A stretch of DNA of 64,000 nucleotides. It comes from Candidatus Dormiibacter inghamiae. Lineage in GTDB: Bacteria; Chloroflexota; Dormibacteria; Dormibacterales; Dormibacteraceae. This document shows positions 26,641 through 39,152 of this stretch, piece after piece. How positions within the stretch are numbered: position 1 is the stretch's first letter; every line of letters starts with the position of its first letter. The stretch is from NCBI GenBank assembly GCA_016464825.1, contig JAEKNQ010000057.1, positions 61,018 to 125,017 of the forward strand, in the 5' to 3' direction. Below the pieces are notes generated by a model, which did no database searches, was not told the origin of the DNA, and saw nothing but the letters and a program-made list of their open reading frames with translations. The position numbers and the translations under genes were made by a program.

Positions 26641-27360
26641 TTGAGAGCTGCACCGGATAGACCTCGGCCGCGACTGCGACCTCGCCCGCTGGGCGCCGGC
26701 GCCTCGCTTGTCTACCTGAGCGCCACTGCGTTGTGGCTCCTCGCGGCAAGGCCACCGGCCCTGCCCTGGCTGGGGCTGGCGGCGCTCGCGGTGGCCGCGG
26801 CCGGGCTTTACTTACCGGGGCTGGCAAATCAGATCTCGCTCGGGCGCGCCTACCTGGCGGGGCCGGCGCTGGGGTTGGGAGCAACCCGCGCGCTGCTGCC
26901 GCTGGCGCTGGTGATCCTGCTGGCTGCCGCGACCGACTTGGCGGACGGTTTCGCCGCCCGGCGCTGGGAGAAGCCCACGCGCTTGGGCGGGGCTCTCGAC
27001 CCCGTGGTGGATGGGCTGCTCTTCGGCAGCGCCGGGGTTGGACTGGCGCTTGCAGCCCTCTACCCGCTCTGGCTGGCAGTCGTGGTGATCCTGCGCTACC
27101 TGTTGCCAGCCCTCGGCGGCGGACTCCTGCTCCTGTTTGGCCGCCAACCGGTGCTGAAACACACGCCGGCGGGCCAAGCCTCAACCGCGGCCATAGCCCT
27201 CCTGCTGATCGGATTGGCCGCCTGGGTGGCGTTGGGCAGGGACGCCAGGTGGCTGTTGCTGGCGGCCGAGGTGGTGATCCCGCTGTCGGCTGCCGCCGCA
27301 CTGCTGAACCTGGCCTGGGTCAACCGATCGGCGCTGTCGGCCGGGCCCGTGCACGGGTAG
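26641..27360 (+). CDS. CDP-alcohol phosphatidyltransferase family protein
   Basis: Integral membrane enzyme that moves a phosphatidyl group from a CDP-lipid to an alcohol, as in phosphatidylglycerophosphate or cardiolipin synthesis. The full motif D-x2-D-G-x2-A-R-x8-G-x3-D-x3-D is present (DLADGFAAR ... GGALDPVVD), with about six helices. TTG 26641 is preferred: TATCGT (26626-26631) is 9 bases upstream, and the residues encoded before it (frame open from ATG 26473) do not resemble the family. Which alcohol is used is unknown. It follows the nuo-like set after a 180-base gap. Confidence 0.8.
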   Translation: MRAAPDRPRPRLRPRPLGAGASLVYLSATALWLLAARPPALPWLGLAALAVAAAGLYLPGLANQISLGRAYLAGPALGLGATRALLPLALVILLAAATDLADGFAARRWEKPTRLGGALDPVVDGLLFGSAGVGLALAALYPLWLAVVVILRYLLPALGGGLLLLFGRQPVLKHTPAGQASTAAIALLLIGLAAWVALGRDARWLLLAAEVVIPLSAAAALLNLAWVNRSALSAGPVHG

Positions 27361-27371
27361 AGTTAGGGATG

Positions 27372-27600
27372 GTCGCGCTAGATGGGGAGCTGGCGGTTCC
27401 CTGCACCGGCAATCCGCCACAGCCGGGTCGAATTCCCCGCCGAGGTCCGGATCTTTTGAACGGACGCGGAAAGAAGGCGTTGAAGGCTGGGACCTGCGCA
27501 GCTCGGGTCTCCGAACCCCGTCAGGTCCGGAAGGAAGCAGCGGTAAGGAGGCCGCCCGAGGGTGCCGCAGCCATTCTGGCCGGAGTCTCTAGTTCGCGTG
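27372..27600 (+). ncRNA. ffs: Signal recognition particle RNA, large type
   Basis: The SRP54 (Ffh)-binding domain is unmistakable: GTCAGGTCCGGAAGGAAGCA at 27520-27539, flanked by a long hairpin. The 5' part has the Alu-domain pattern (GGCGGTTCCCTGCACC, later GTCGAATTCCC). The ends pair: CGCGCTAGA at 27374-27382 with TCTAG and CGCG at 27588-27598, two bases bulged. This sets the RNA near 230 bases, the Bacillus/actinobacterial-like form rather than the short 4.5S form. Exact ends are approximate. Confidence 0.92.
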
Positions 27601-27688
27601 CCGCAGGAGTTCAGGGATCGAAGTGGGGTGCGCGGCCATTGCCCAGCTTTGTGAAACGAAAAGCAACCCTGAACAGCTGTCGAGAACC

Positions 27689-29347
27689 GTGACCTACCAG
27701 ACCCTCTACCGCAAGTACCGCTCGCAGACCTTCGCGGACCTGGTGGGGCAGGAGGCGACCAGACGCGCCCTCCAAGGCGCCATCGGGGGTGATCGGGTGA
27801 CCCACGCCTACCTCTTCGCCGGCACCCGAGGCACTGGCAAGACGTCCGCCGCCCGGCTGCTGGCCAAGGCTGTCAACTGCCTTCAGCGGGCTTGTGGCAG
27901 TGCCGAACCCTGCACCCGGTGCGAGTCCTGCCGGCAGATCCAGAACGGTACTGCCCTGGATCTGATCGAGATCGACGCCGCCTCCAACCGGGGCATCGAC
28001 GAGATCCGCGACCTGCGCGAGAAGGTAAATCTGGCCCCCGCCCTGGGCCGGCGCAAGATCTACATCATCGACGAGGCGCACATGCTTACGACGGAGGCCT
28101 TCAACGCTCTTCTCAAGACTCTGGAGGAGCCGCCGCCCCACGTGGTTTTCGTGCTCTGCACCACCGAGGCGAACAAGGTGCCGGCGACAGTGGTCGGCCG
28201 CTGCCAGCAGTTCAACTTTCGTCGGTTCAACGACGAGCAGATCACTGGTCGCCTCCAGCACGTGGCCCAATTGGAGGGCATCCAGGTCGAGCCGGCCGCG
28301 CTGAGCCTCATGGCCAAGGTCGCTCAGGGGTCCATGCGCGACGCCATCGGCCTGCTCGATCAGCTGGTGCCGCTCGCCGGAGAGACGATCACCGGCACGG
28401 CCGCCCGGGACCTGCTGGGGCTCGCCGATCCCCGCCAGGTGGAGCGCATCTTCGACCTCGTGCTGGCCGGCCGGGCGAGCGAGGCGCTGACGGAACTGGC
28501 CCGCGTCTACGAGGCCGGCGGCGAGCTGCGGCAGCTTGTGCGGGGCCTGATGGAGCGCTGTCGCGACCTCCTCCTGCTGGCGATCGAACGTCGGGAGGAA
28601 GGCCGCCGGGCGTGGCTGTCGTCTGCGCTCGATTCTCTCCTTCACCTGGACGGTGAGGTGAGAAGACACGGCGAGCCGCGCTTTCTGGTCGAGGCTGCGC
28701 TGGTTCGCCTGGCGGCGAATGCCGCCCCTGGCGACTCTCAGGCGACCGGCGGAGTTGCGGTTGGAGTCGAGCAGGTGACGGAGGTTGTCGCCCAGAGCGA
28801 GACCGCGACGCCGACGGATTTCCCGCCCCTGCCAGCCCCGGCTGCAATCTCTGAACCTGTGCCAGTGGCCGGCGCCCCGCCACCTAGGGACACCGCCCCC
28901 CCGGCGCCGGCCGGCAGTCCCGCCCCGGCTCCGCAGTCAGCTCCAGCGCCGGTCGGGGCGAGCTCCTCGAGCGATTCTGTCGAGGGCTGGCGCGGAGTGC
29001 TGGAACAGCTATCGCCCAAGATGAAGGCCTACTTCCGGGACGCCCAGCCGGCGGTCTCCGGTTCCCGGCTCAGCCTCACCTTCGCCTACGCCTTCCACCA
29101 CAAGATGGCGCAGGAGAATGCCGGCGAGATAGCGCCGCCTGTCAGCGCGTGGTTGGGGGAGGGGGCCACCGTCGAGTTTCTGCTCCAGGACGCTAAGGCG
29201 CCCGCCATGCGGACCGCCGCCGCGACGGCGGCGCAGTCGCCGGAGGATGATCCTCTCGTGAAGGCGGCCATCCGGGAGCTGGAGGGCAAGGTTCTGCGCG
29301 TGAAGCAGATGCCTGGTCCCAGAGCCGGTTCCAAGTCAGAGCTGTAG
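27689..29347 (+). CDS. dnaX: DNA polymerase III subunit gamma/tau
   Basis: Clamp-loader ATPase of the replisome. Walker A GTRGTGKTS, a four-Cys zinc module (CLQRACG, CTRCESC), DEAHML and the sensor region GRCQQFNFRR are present in the first 240 residues. A Pro/Ala linker of about 90 residues precedes a C-terminal tau-like domain. GTG 27689 (MTYQTLYRKYRSQTF) is the family start; the frame is open a little upstream but that region is SRP RNA flank. 552 residues. Gene order ffs-dnaX-ybaB-recR is widely conserved. Confidence 0.96.
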   Translation: MTYQTLYRKYRSQTFADLVGQEATRRALQGAIGGDRVTHAYLFAGTRGTGKTSAARLLAKAVNCLQRACGSAEPCTRCESCRQIQNGTALDLIEIDAASNRGIDEIRDLREKVNLAPALGRRKIYIIDEAHMLTTEAFNALLKTLEEPPPHVVFVLCTTEANKVPATVVGRCQQFNFRRFNDEQITGRLQHVAQLEGIQVEPAALSLMAKVAQGSMRDAIGLLDQLVPLAGETITGTAARDLLGLADPRQVERIFDLVLAGRASEALTELARVYEAGGELRQLVRGLMERCRDLLLLAIERREEGRRAWLSSALDSLLHLDGEVRRHGEPRFLVEAALVRLAANAAPGDSQATGGVAVGVEQVTEVVAQSETATPTDFPPLPAPAAISEPVPVAGAPPPRDTAPPAPAGSPAPAPQSAPAPVGASSSSDSVEGWRGVLEQLSPKMKAYFRDAQPAVSGSRLSLTFAYAFHHKMAQENAGEIAPPVSAWLGEGATVEFLLQDAKAPAMRTAAATAAQSPEDDPLVKAAIRELEGKVLRVKQMPGPRAGSKSEL

Positions 29348-29366
29348 AGCTGAGGAGCTGTTTCAA

Positions 29367-29675
29367 ATGCAGAACCAGATGAAGATGATGCAGCAGGTTC
29401 AGAAGATGCAGGCGCGCATGGCGCAGGTCCAGGGCGAGCTGGAGGCGGCCACCGTGGAAGGTACAGCCGGCGGCGGCGCTGTCAAGGCAGTGGTTTCCGG
29501 CCAGCAGCGGCTGGTCTCGATCGAGATCGATGCCGAGGTGGCCGACGACTTGGAGATGCTGCAGGATCTGATCCTGGCCGCCGTCAACGAGGGTCTGGAC
29601 CACTCGCGCGATCTGGCCGCCTCCCGCATGCAGGGGGTGACGGCCGGCCTGGGCCTGCCGCCGGGCTTGATCTGA
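29367..29675 (+). CDS. YbaB/EbfC family nucleoid-associated protein
   Basis: 102-residue DNA-binding dimer of the YbaB/EbfC family. The N-terminal helix is rich in Met and Gln (QNQMKMMQQVQKMQARM); the core has VEGTAGGGAVKAVVSG and the C-terminal helix LILAAVNEGL. A GAGGAG ribosome site is upstream of ATG 29367. It lies between dnaX and recR as in most bacteria, suggesting co-transcription. Confidence 0.95.
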   Translation: MQNQMKMMQQVQKMQARMAQVQGELEAATVEGTAGGGAVKAVVSGQQRLVSIEIDAEVADDLEMLQDLILAAVNEGLDHSRDLAASRMQGVTAGLGLPPGLI

Positions 29676-29704
29676 GCCGGCGACCCTCCGCGACCCTCTG
29701 ATAA

Positions 29705-30304
29705 ATGCTGCAGCTGCCACTGCCCCTGGAGCAGCTGATCAGGGAGCTGTCGCGCCTGCCCAGCGTGGGTCCCAAGACTGCCCAGCGCCTGGCCTTCTTC
29801 ATCCTCCGTTCCGACCGCTCGCAGGCGGAGGCCCTGGCGCAGGCGGTGATGGACGTCAAGAGCCGGATCGGCTACTGCGAGGAGTGCTGGAACATAGCCG
29901 AAGGGCGGCGCTGTTCGATCTGCCTCTCCTCGCGCCGGGAGCCGACGCAGCTGTGCGTGGTCGAAACGCCGCTCGACCTCCTCGCAGTGGAGCGGACAGC
30001 TGAGTACCACGGCCTGTACCACGTGCTGCACGGTGTCATCTCACCGATCGATGGGATCGGTCCCGGCGACATCCACGTGCCGGAGCTGGTCGAGCGGGTG
30101 CGGAGGGGAGGTGTGCGGGAGGTAATCATCGCCACGGATGCCGATATCGAGGGTGAGGCGACTGCCGTTTACCTGCTGCGGGCCCTGGCGCCGCTGGGCG
30201 TACAGGTGACCCGACCAGCTCACGGGTTGCCAGTCGGCGGCGACCTGGAGTACGCCGACGAGCTGACTCTGGCCCGTGCCCTGAGCGGTCGGCGCGCCTT
30301 CTAG
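29705..30304 (+). CDS. recR: Recombination mediator RecR
   Basis: Acts with RecF and RecO to load RecA on gapped DNA. Helix-hairpin-helix LSRLPSVGPKTAQRLAFF at the N-terminus, zinc finger Cys residues in YCEECWNIAEGRRCSIC, then the Toprim domain (CVVETPLDLLAVE, IIATDADIEGEATA). The 199 residues match the family. ATG 29705 start. Last gene of the dnaX operon; the rRNA leader begins right after it. Confidence 0.97.
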   Translation: MLQLPLPLEQLIRELSRLPSVGPKTAQRLAFFILRSDRSQAEALAQAVMDVKSRIGYCEECWNIAEGRRCSICLSSRREPTQLCVVETPLDLLAVERTAEYHGLYHVLHGVISPIDGIGPGDIHVPELVERVRRGGVREVIIATDADIEGEATAVYLLRALAPLGVQVTRPAHGLPVGGDLEYADELTLARALSGRRAF

Positions 30305-30415
30305 TTGCCTGTACCAGCCGCCCCACGGGTGAGCTGGAAGGTGCTACGATCATCTTTCGCGCTGGGCAGGCACTGAGCCGGCCGGACGCGAGAAGGTGAG
30401 CCGTCCGGGAAGGGT

Positions 30416-30442
30416 TTGAAGCCCGCCGCGGCGGTGTACAAT
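30416..30442 (+). promoter_or_regulatory. Proximal rrn promoter
   Basis: TTGAAG (30416-30421) and TACAAT (30437-30442) with a 15-base spacer, or TTTGAA one base earlier with 16. The -10 matches consensus at five of six positions. Transcription would start near 30449. Confidence 0.55.
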
Positions 30443-30565
30443 TGACGTTGCGCCTCCGCCGAGAAGGCTTTGTGCGCCCTGCGCCGGGTTGGTTGAAGGT
30501 CTTTTGAGGGGCCTTCGTGCAAGCCCAAGGGCCAGGGTCGGAGGGGGCGGCCAGCACTTTGACAA

Positions 30566-30583
30566 CTGAAGAGTGAGAAGGAC
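30566..30583 (+). other. Pre-16S processing stem, 5' arm
   Basis: CTGAAGAGTGAGAAGGAC is exactly complementary to 32501-32518 in the spacer. The 18-base helix would loop out the 16S precursor and is a natural RNase III substrate. Confidence 0.85.
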
Positions 30584-30633
30584 TTAAAGAGTCCAATCGG
30601 ACTCAGGACTGCGATGTCCTGGGGTCCTTGCTT

Positions 30634-32146
<1,513 letters not shown>

Positions 32147-32631
32147 AAGGAGTCCACCTAACCCCTCTGATCAAAGGGGGACCCAAGGGTGCCGCGAGGC
32201 GCCGGCGGGAAGGAAGGAGGCTTCGTCAAGTCAGAGACCCGCAGTAATGACTGTGACTAGGTCCCGAAGACTAGAAGCGTTCGGCCCCGTCCGGGCAGTT
32301 CGACCTCGGTCTGGCCGGCTACAAAAGCCGGCTGAGCTTCGAAGAGTACGGTCCCGAAAACAGCCCAATCGGCCCGGCGGCCGGTAGGCGACTCAGCGCA
32401 CGGTGGAAATCCGCTCAAATAGCACGCGCGGCTTCGGCAGCGCGTGGATCGAGTGCATGACTACTCATGAATAAATGAGGATTCCCTGGAATCCGGTTCT
32501 GTCCTTCTCACTCTTCAGACCGTCAAGGTCTGGTTTGCACCTCCCGCGGCGCCGGTCGCGCCGCGCGCGGAGGGAGAGGGGCGGAATGCCTCTCGCCACA
32601 AAGCGCCACGGTCGCGTACGAACCGTTGGAC
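32147..32631 (+). other. 16S-tRNA internal transcribed spacer
   Basis: 485 bases with no protein gene and no tRNA-Ile. It contains perfect hairpins, such as GCCGGCT/AGCCGGC at 32314-32332 and the palindrome GGATTCC-CT-GGAATCC near 32479, followed by the 3' arm of the pre-16S stem. These are pre-rRNA folding and processing elements. Confidence 0.8.
32501..32518 (+). other. Pre-16S processing stem, 3' arm
   Basis: GTCCTTCTCACTCTTCAG, the exact complement of 30566-30583 in the leader. Confidence 0.85.
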
Positions 32632-32704
32632 GGGGATGTAGCTCAGCTGGGAGAGCACCTGCCTTGCACGCAGGGGGTCACCGGTTCGAGTCCGGTCATC
32701 TCCA
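32632..32704 (+). tRNA. tRNA-Ala (anticodon TGC)
   Basis: 73 bases, complete cloverleaf. The acceptor GGGGATG pairs with CATCTCC (one G-T) with discriminator A; anticodon stem CCTGC/GCAGG encloses loop CTTGCAC with anticodon TGC at 32665-32667; the T-loop is GGTTCGAGTCC. The 3' CCA is not encoded. It is the only tRNA in the rRNA spacer, where many bacteria have Ile plus Ala. Confidence 0.97.
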
Positions 32705-32716
32705 TCTGCACCTTGT

Positions 32717-32750
32717 CAACTGAATAGGTAAGTTTTGAGAAAAAGTTCGA
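32717..32750 (+). other. Pre-23S processing stem, 5' arm, with boxA-like element
   Basis: CAACTGAATAGG (32717-32728) is complementary to 35956-35967 after the 23S gene; GTTTTGAGAAAAAGTT further on pairs imperfectly with AACTTTCTCAGAAC at 35941. GCACCTTGTCAA just before it resembles the boxA-like element before 16S. Confidence 0.8.
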
Positions 32751-32858
32751 AGTCGAATTGAAAAACGATCAAGCCGACAGCGATCGTAGGATCCTCAATA
32801 TGTAGTGAATTGAGTAGCTCTACGCCCCGCTTCCGGAGGGAAGAGTGGGCGTAAGTCG

Positions 32859-35865
<3,007 letters not shown>

Positions 35866-36113
35866 TTACGCACCCACTCTTCTCTTCGAGAAGGTGGCTG
35901 CTTTGATCCACTATCGCGTCGGTAGATCGACAGCTCGATGAACTTTCTCAGAACCCCTATTCAGTTGCTGGTAGGCTCGCTCCACTGATTGGGGCCCACG
36001 GAGCCCGCATTGTCCGGCCAGCCCAGGCAGTAGCATGCCTGGGGGTGAGCTCCGCTGCCTGGGAATGGACGGCCGAGGGCCAGTTTCGGGTCCGGCCCGG
36101 GCCCTTATCCCGC
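35866..36113 (+). other. rRNA operon trailer without 5S
   Basis: No 5S-like sequence is present. It contains the 3' arm of the pre-23S stem, CCTATTCAGTTG at 35956-35967, then a perfect hairpin CCCAGGC (36022-36028) / GCCTGGG (36037-36043) with an 8-base loop but no T-run, which could help end the transcript. The promoter of ribD is not obvious; no FMN riboswitch motif is visible. Confidence 0.6.
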
Positions 36114-37166
36114 GTGACCAGCTTGGCTTCAGCTGACGCGCAAACAGTTGTAGACGAACAGTGGATGCGGCGGGCGCTGCAGCTGGCCGCTCGGGCCGAC
36201 TATCGCACCAGCCCTAACCCGATGGTCGGCGCCGTTCTGCTCGATCGCCGGGGCAATCTCGCCGGCGAGGGCTGGCACCGCAGCGCCGGCAGTGACCACG
36301 CGGAGGCCATCGCGCTCGCCAGGGCCGCCGGCCGTGCGCACGAGGGCACTGCTTACGTCACGCTGGAGCCCTGCCCGCACCAGGGCCGAACGCCTCCCTG
36401 CGCTGAGGCGCTGATTGCTACCCGGCCGCGCCGCGTGGTGGTCGCCTTGCGGGATCCCGACGTTCAGGTCGCCGGCCGCGGCCTGGAGCGCCTGCGAGCG
36501 GCCGGGCTCGAAGTGGGCGAGGGAGTTCTGGCGGCAGAAGCCGAGGAGCTCAACCGGTTCTACCTTAAGCAGCGTCGGACCGGGCTGCCGTTCGTCACTG
36601 TCAAGTTCGCGGCCAGCCTCGATGGTCGAATCGCCACCCACACAGGGGATTCCAGGTGGGTGACCGGCGAAAAGGCTCGACTTCACAGTCACCGGCTGCG
36701 CCATCAGCACGATGCCATCCTCGTGGGTGCTGGAACGGTTCTCGCGGACGACCCGGAGTTGAGCGCCCGCCTGCCCAACGCACGCCAGCCGCTTAGGGTG
36801 GTCCTTTCCAGCCGCGGCCGAATTCCGAGCTCGGCACGGGCGCTGCGCGGTGAGCACCTGCTGGACGACGGTCGCAATCTGCCAGGACTCCTGCGCCGGC
36901 TGGGCGAAGGCGGGATCCTCAGCGTTCTGGTGGAGGGCGGTGGCCAGGTGCACGGCGCTTTCTTCGACCAGCAGCTGGTGGACCAGGTCTTCGCCTACTT
37001 GGCCCCCAAGGTCGTAGGCGGGGCGGCGTCGATCCCTTCAGTGGCCGGCTTGGGTGCCGCCAGCCTGGCAGCAGCCTGGCGGTTGACAGGTGTCCGCAGC
37101 GAGTGGCTCGGCAGCGATCTGGTTATATCGGGCTATGTTCACAGGGATCGTCAGCTCGCTGGGTAG
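36114..37166 (+). CDS. ribD: Bifunctional diaminohydroxyphosphoribosylaminopyrimidine deaminase / reductase
   Basis: Carries out the two steps after GTP opening in riboflavin synthesis. The N-terminal deaminase has zinc ligands in DHAEAIAL and PCPHQGRTPPC; the C-terminal reductase opens VKFAASLDGRIATHTGDSRW and has LVEGGGQVHGAFF. The reductase looks shortened by roughly 40 residues between the RALRGEH and LPGLLRRL segments compared with typical RibD. GTG 36114 is my choice; the frame is open to GTG 36045, whose extra residues do not look like the family. It overlaps ribE by 32 bases. Confidence 0.9.
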   Translation: MTSLASADAQTVVDEQWMRRALQLAARADYRTSPNPMVGAVLLDRRGNLAGEGWHRSAGSDHAEAIALARAAGRAHEGTAYVTLEPCPHQGRTPPCAEALIATRPRRVVVALRDPDVQVAGRGLERLRAAGLEVGEGVLAAEAEELNRFYLKQRRTGLPFVTVKFAASLDGRIATHTGDSRWVTGEKARLHSHRLRHQHDAILVGAGTVLADDPELSARLPNARQPLRVVLSSRGRIPSSARALRGEHLLDDGRNLPGLLRRLGEGGILSVLVEGGGQVHGAFFDQQLVDQVFAYLAPKVVGGAASIPSVAGLGAASLAAAWRLTGVRSEWLGSDLVISGYVHRDRQLAG

Positions 37167-37731
37167 CGTCGCGGAGTCCCGGAGCGGTCGCCTTGGCATA
37201 ACCGCAGCTGACATCGCAGCGCGCCTCAGCATCGGCGCCAGCGTGGCTGTCAATGGCGTCTGCCTGACGGTCACCGACGTGGAGGGTCAGGCCTTTTTCG
37301 CCGATGTTGTGCCGGAGACTGTGGCCCGGACCAACCTCGGCGACTTGACAGCTCACCAACCAGTCAACCTGGAGCTGCCGCTTAGCCTGGCTCAAGGGCT
37401 GGACGGCCATCTGGTCCAGGGTCACGTCGACGCTGTGGTCCGAGTGCTCACAGTCCGGCCGGTCGGACTTGGTAGCGAGATCGAGTTCGAGCTACCCGCC
37501 GAGCTTGCCCCCTACGTGGCGGAAAAGGCCTCGGTGACGCTGGACGGGACGAGCCTGACGGTGGCCGGCCTGGCTGCCGACGCACGGTCCTTCAGCGTCG
37601 CCTTCATCCCGCACACGCTCGAACGCACGATCGCCGGCTGTTACCAAAGCGGAACCGCCGTGAACCTGGAGGTTGACGTGCTGGCGCGCTACGTCGAGCG
37701 GCTGCTGGGCTCCCGTAAGCAGGCTGGGTAA
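37135..37731 (+). CDS. ribE: Riboflavin synthase alpha chain
   Basis: Dismutates two 6,7-dimethyl-8-ribityllumazine to riboflavin. It starts with the invariant MFTGIV at ATG 37135 (inside the end of ribD) and contains two lumazine-binding repeats; SVAVNGVCLTV of the first and KASVTLDGTSLTV of the second mark them. HLVQGHVDAVV is present. 198 residues is normal for the duplicated domain protein. Confidence 0.96.
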   Translation: MFTGIVSSLGSVAESRSGRLGITAADIAARLSIGASVAVNGVCLTVTDVEGQAFFADVVPETVARTNLGDLTAHQPVNLELPLSLAQGLDGHLVQGHVDAVVRVLTVRPVGLGSEIEFELPAELAPYVAEKASVTLDGTSLTVAGLAADARSFSVAFIPHTLERTIAGCYQSGTAVNLEVDVLARYVERLLGSRKQAG

Positions 37732-37923
37732 CCTTGCCCGGTGTCCTGTTGCAAAAGGTCGCTGGTCAGCTGGCGCCACGCTCGATCAGGAAATCGAGGC
37801 GACGACGGCGAAGAAAGGAGCAGCGCCTCTCAAGATGCGCGATGACTGTGGGCTCGGCCCAGTGATTCGCCCAGTGGTCCTTGGAGTCGTAGGCTGCCGC
37901 CCAAGAGCCAGGACGTCACGCTG

Positions 37924-39120
37924 ATGGCGCTGGCCAGCATCCCGGAAGCCATCGCCGACTTCGAGGCGGGCAAGTTCGTGATCATCGTCGACGACGAGGA
38001 TCGCGAGAACGAGGGCGATCTCTGTGTGGCCGCCCAGCTGGCAACCCCTGAGCACATTGCCTTCATGGCCAAGAAGGCGAGCGGGCTCATCTGCACTCCC
38101 ATGCTGTCGACCAGGCTCGACGAATTGCAAATCGAGCCGGCCGTGCAGCACAACACAAGCCGCTATGGCACAGCCTTTAGCGTCTCAGTGGAGGCGCGCG
38201 AGTTCGTCTCCACAGGAATCTCGGCCCAGGATCGGGCGGCCACCATCCGGCATCTGGTCAACCCGAAGGCCGAGCCGAGCGACTTCGCTAAGCCGGGCCA
38301 CACCTTTCCTCTCCGAGCGGTGGAGGGTGGCGTGCTGAAGCGCGCCGGCCAGACGGAGGCGGCAGTGGACCTCGCTCTGCTGGCCGGGCTCTACCCTGCC
38401 GGCGTCATCTGTGAGGTGATGAACGACGACGGCACAATGGCCCGCCTGCCCCAGCTGGAGGGGTTCTCGACGCAGCACGGAATCAAGCTGATCACCATCA
38501 AGGACCTGATCGCCTACCGCCGGCGGACCGAGCGGCTGGTGCAGCGGCGGGTCGTGACGCCGATCCCGCTGGACGGCCGCCGCTGGTACGCGCACGCCTA
38601 CGAGGAGGTCTTGACAGGGGAGATCCACGTGGCGATGGTGCTGGGCCAGATCAGCCCTGACCGGCCGACGCTGATCCGGGCCCACTCACGCTGTCTGACC
38701 GGCGACGTCTTCGGCAGCCAGCGCTGCGACTGCGGGCCTCAGCTGCATGCCGCCCTGGCGGCTATCGGAGAGGCGGGAAGCGGCGTCCTGCTCTACTTCG
38801 ACAACCACGAGGGGCGCGGCATAGGGCTCGTCGAGAAGCTGAAGGCCTACAACCTGCAGGACCAGGGGCTGGACACTGTCGAAGCCAATGAGGCGCTTGA
38901 TCAGCCGGCTGACTCGCGCGACTACGGCATTGGCAACCAGATCCTCTACGACCTGGGCGTGCGGCGCCTGAGACTGCTGACCAACAACCCCCGGAAGCTG
39001 ATAGGCATCGAGGGGTTCGGGCTGGAGGTGGTCGAGCAGGTGCCGATCCGGATCGAGCCGACCGAACACAATGCGCGCTATCTGCTGACCAAGAAAGAGA
39101 AGCTTGGCCACCTGCTCTGA
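37924..39120 (+). CDS. ribBA: Bifunctional DHBP synthase / GTP cyclohydrolase II
   Basis: Makes both precursors of riboflavin: dihydroxybutanone phosphate from ribulose 5-phosphate (N-terminal RibB, DDEDRENEGDL and the HTFPLRA segment) and the pyrimidine from GTP (C-terminal RibA, zinc Cys in CLTGDVFGSQRCDCG). The usual RQEGRGIGL reads NHEGRGIGL, a small change in a conserved loop. TNNPRKL is intact. 398 residues. ATG 37924 follows a gap of about 190 bases with no recognised element. Confidence 0.96.
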   Translation: MALASIPEAIADFEAGKFVIIVDDEDRENEGDLCVAAQLATPEHIAFMAKKASGLICTPMLSTRLDELQIEPAVQHNTSRYGTAFSVSVEAREFVSTGISAQDRAATIRHLVNPKAEPSDFAKPGHTFPLRAVEGGVLKRAGQTEAAVDLALLAGLYPAGVICEVMNDDGTMARLPQLEGFSTQHGIKLITIKDLIAYRRRTERLVQRRVVTPIPLDGRRWYAHAYEEVLTGEIHVAMVLGQISPDRPTLIRAHSRCLTGDVFGSQRCDCGPQLHAALAAIGEAGSGVLLYFDNHEGRGIGLVEKLKAYNLQDQGLDTVEANEALDQPADSRDYGIGNQILYDLGVRRLRLLTNNPRKLIGIEGFGLEVVEQVPIRIEPTEHNARYLLTKKEKLGHLL

Positions 39121-39152
39121 CCGCCCGGCAAGCGGGCGAGCGCTGAGCGCCG

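Larger units (their letters stand above)
30305..30633 (+). promoter_or_regulatory. rRNA operon promoter and leader region
   Basis: No gene here. It holds at least two promoter candidates: TGCTACGAT with -10 TACGAT (30345-30350) in an extended -10 context, and TACAAT (30437-30442). A boxA-like antitermination element (GCACTTTGACA, about 30554-30564) directly precedes the 5' arm of the pre-16S stem. The leader then runs about 50 bases to the mature 16S. Confidence 0.7.

Noticed and set aside
26733..27692. Long forward frame across the CDP-alcohol enzyme and SRP RNA
   Set aside because: It runs through a clear structural RNA and is a shadow of a gene with a complete catalytic motif in another frame.
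36022..36043. Perfect CCCAGGC/GCCTGGG hairpin as an intrinsic terminator
   Set aside because: There is no T-run after it, so it is recorded only as part of the rRNA trailer.
35866..36113. Possible 5S rRNA after 23S
   Set aside because: No 5S core is present; the region is accounted for by the pre-23S stem arm and a small hairpin.
37732..37923. Possible FMN riboswitch before ribBA (and before ribD at 35990-36113)
   Set aside because: The conserved RFN box sequences are not found in either gap. A 29-codon frame ending at the ribBA start has no supporting signal.
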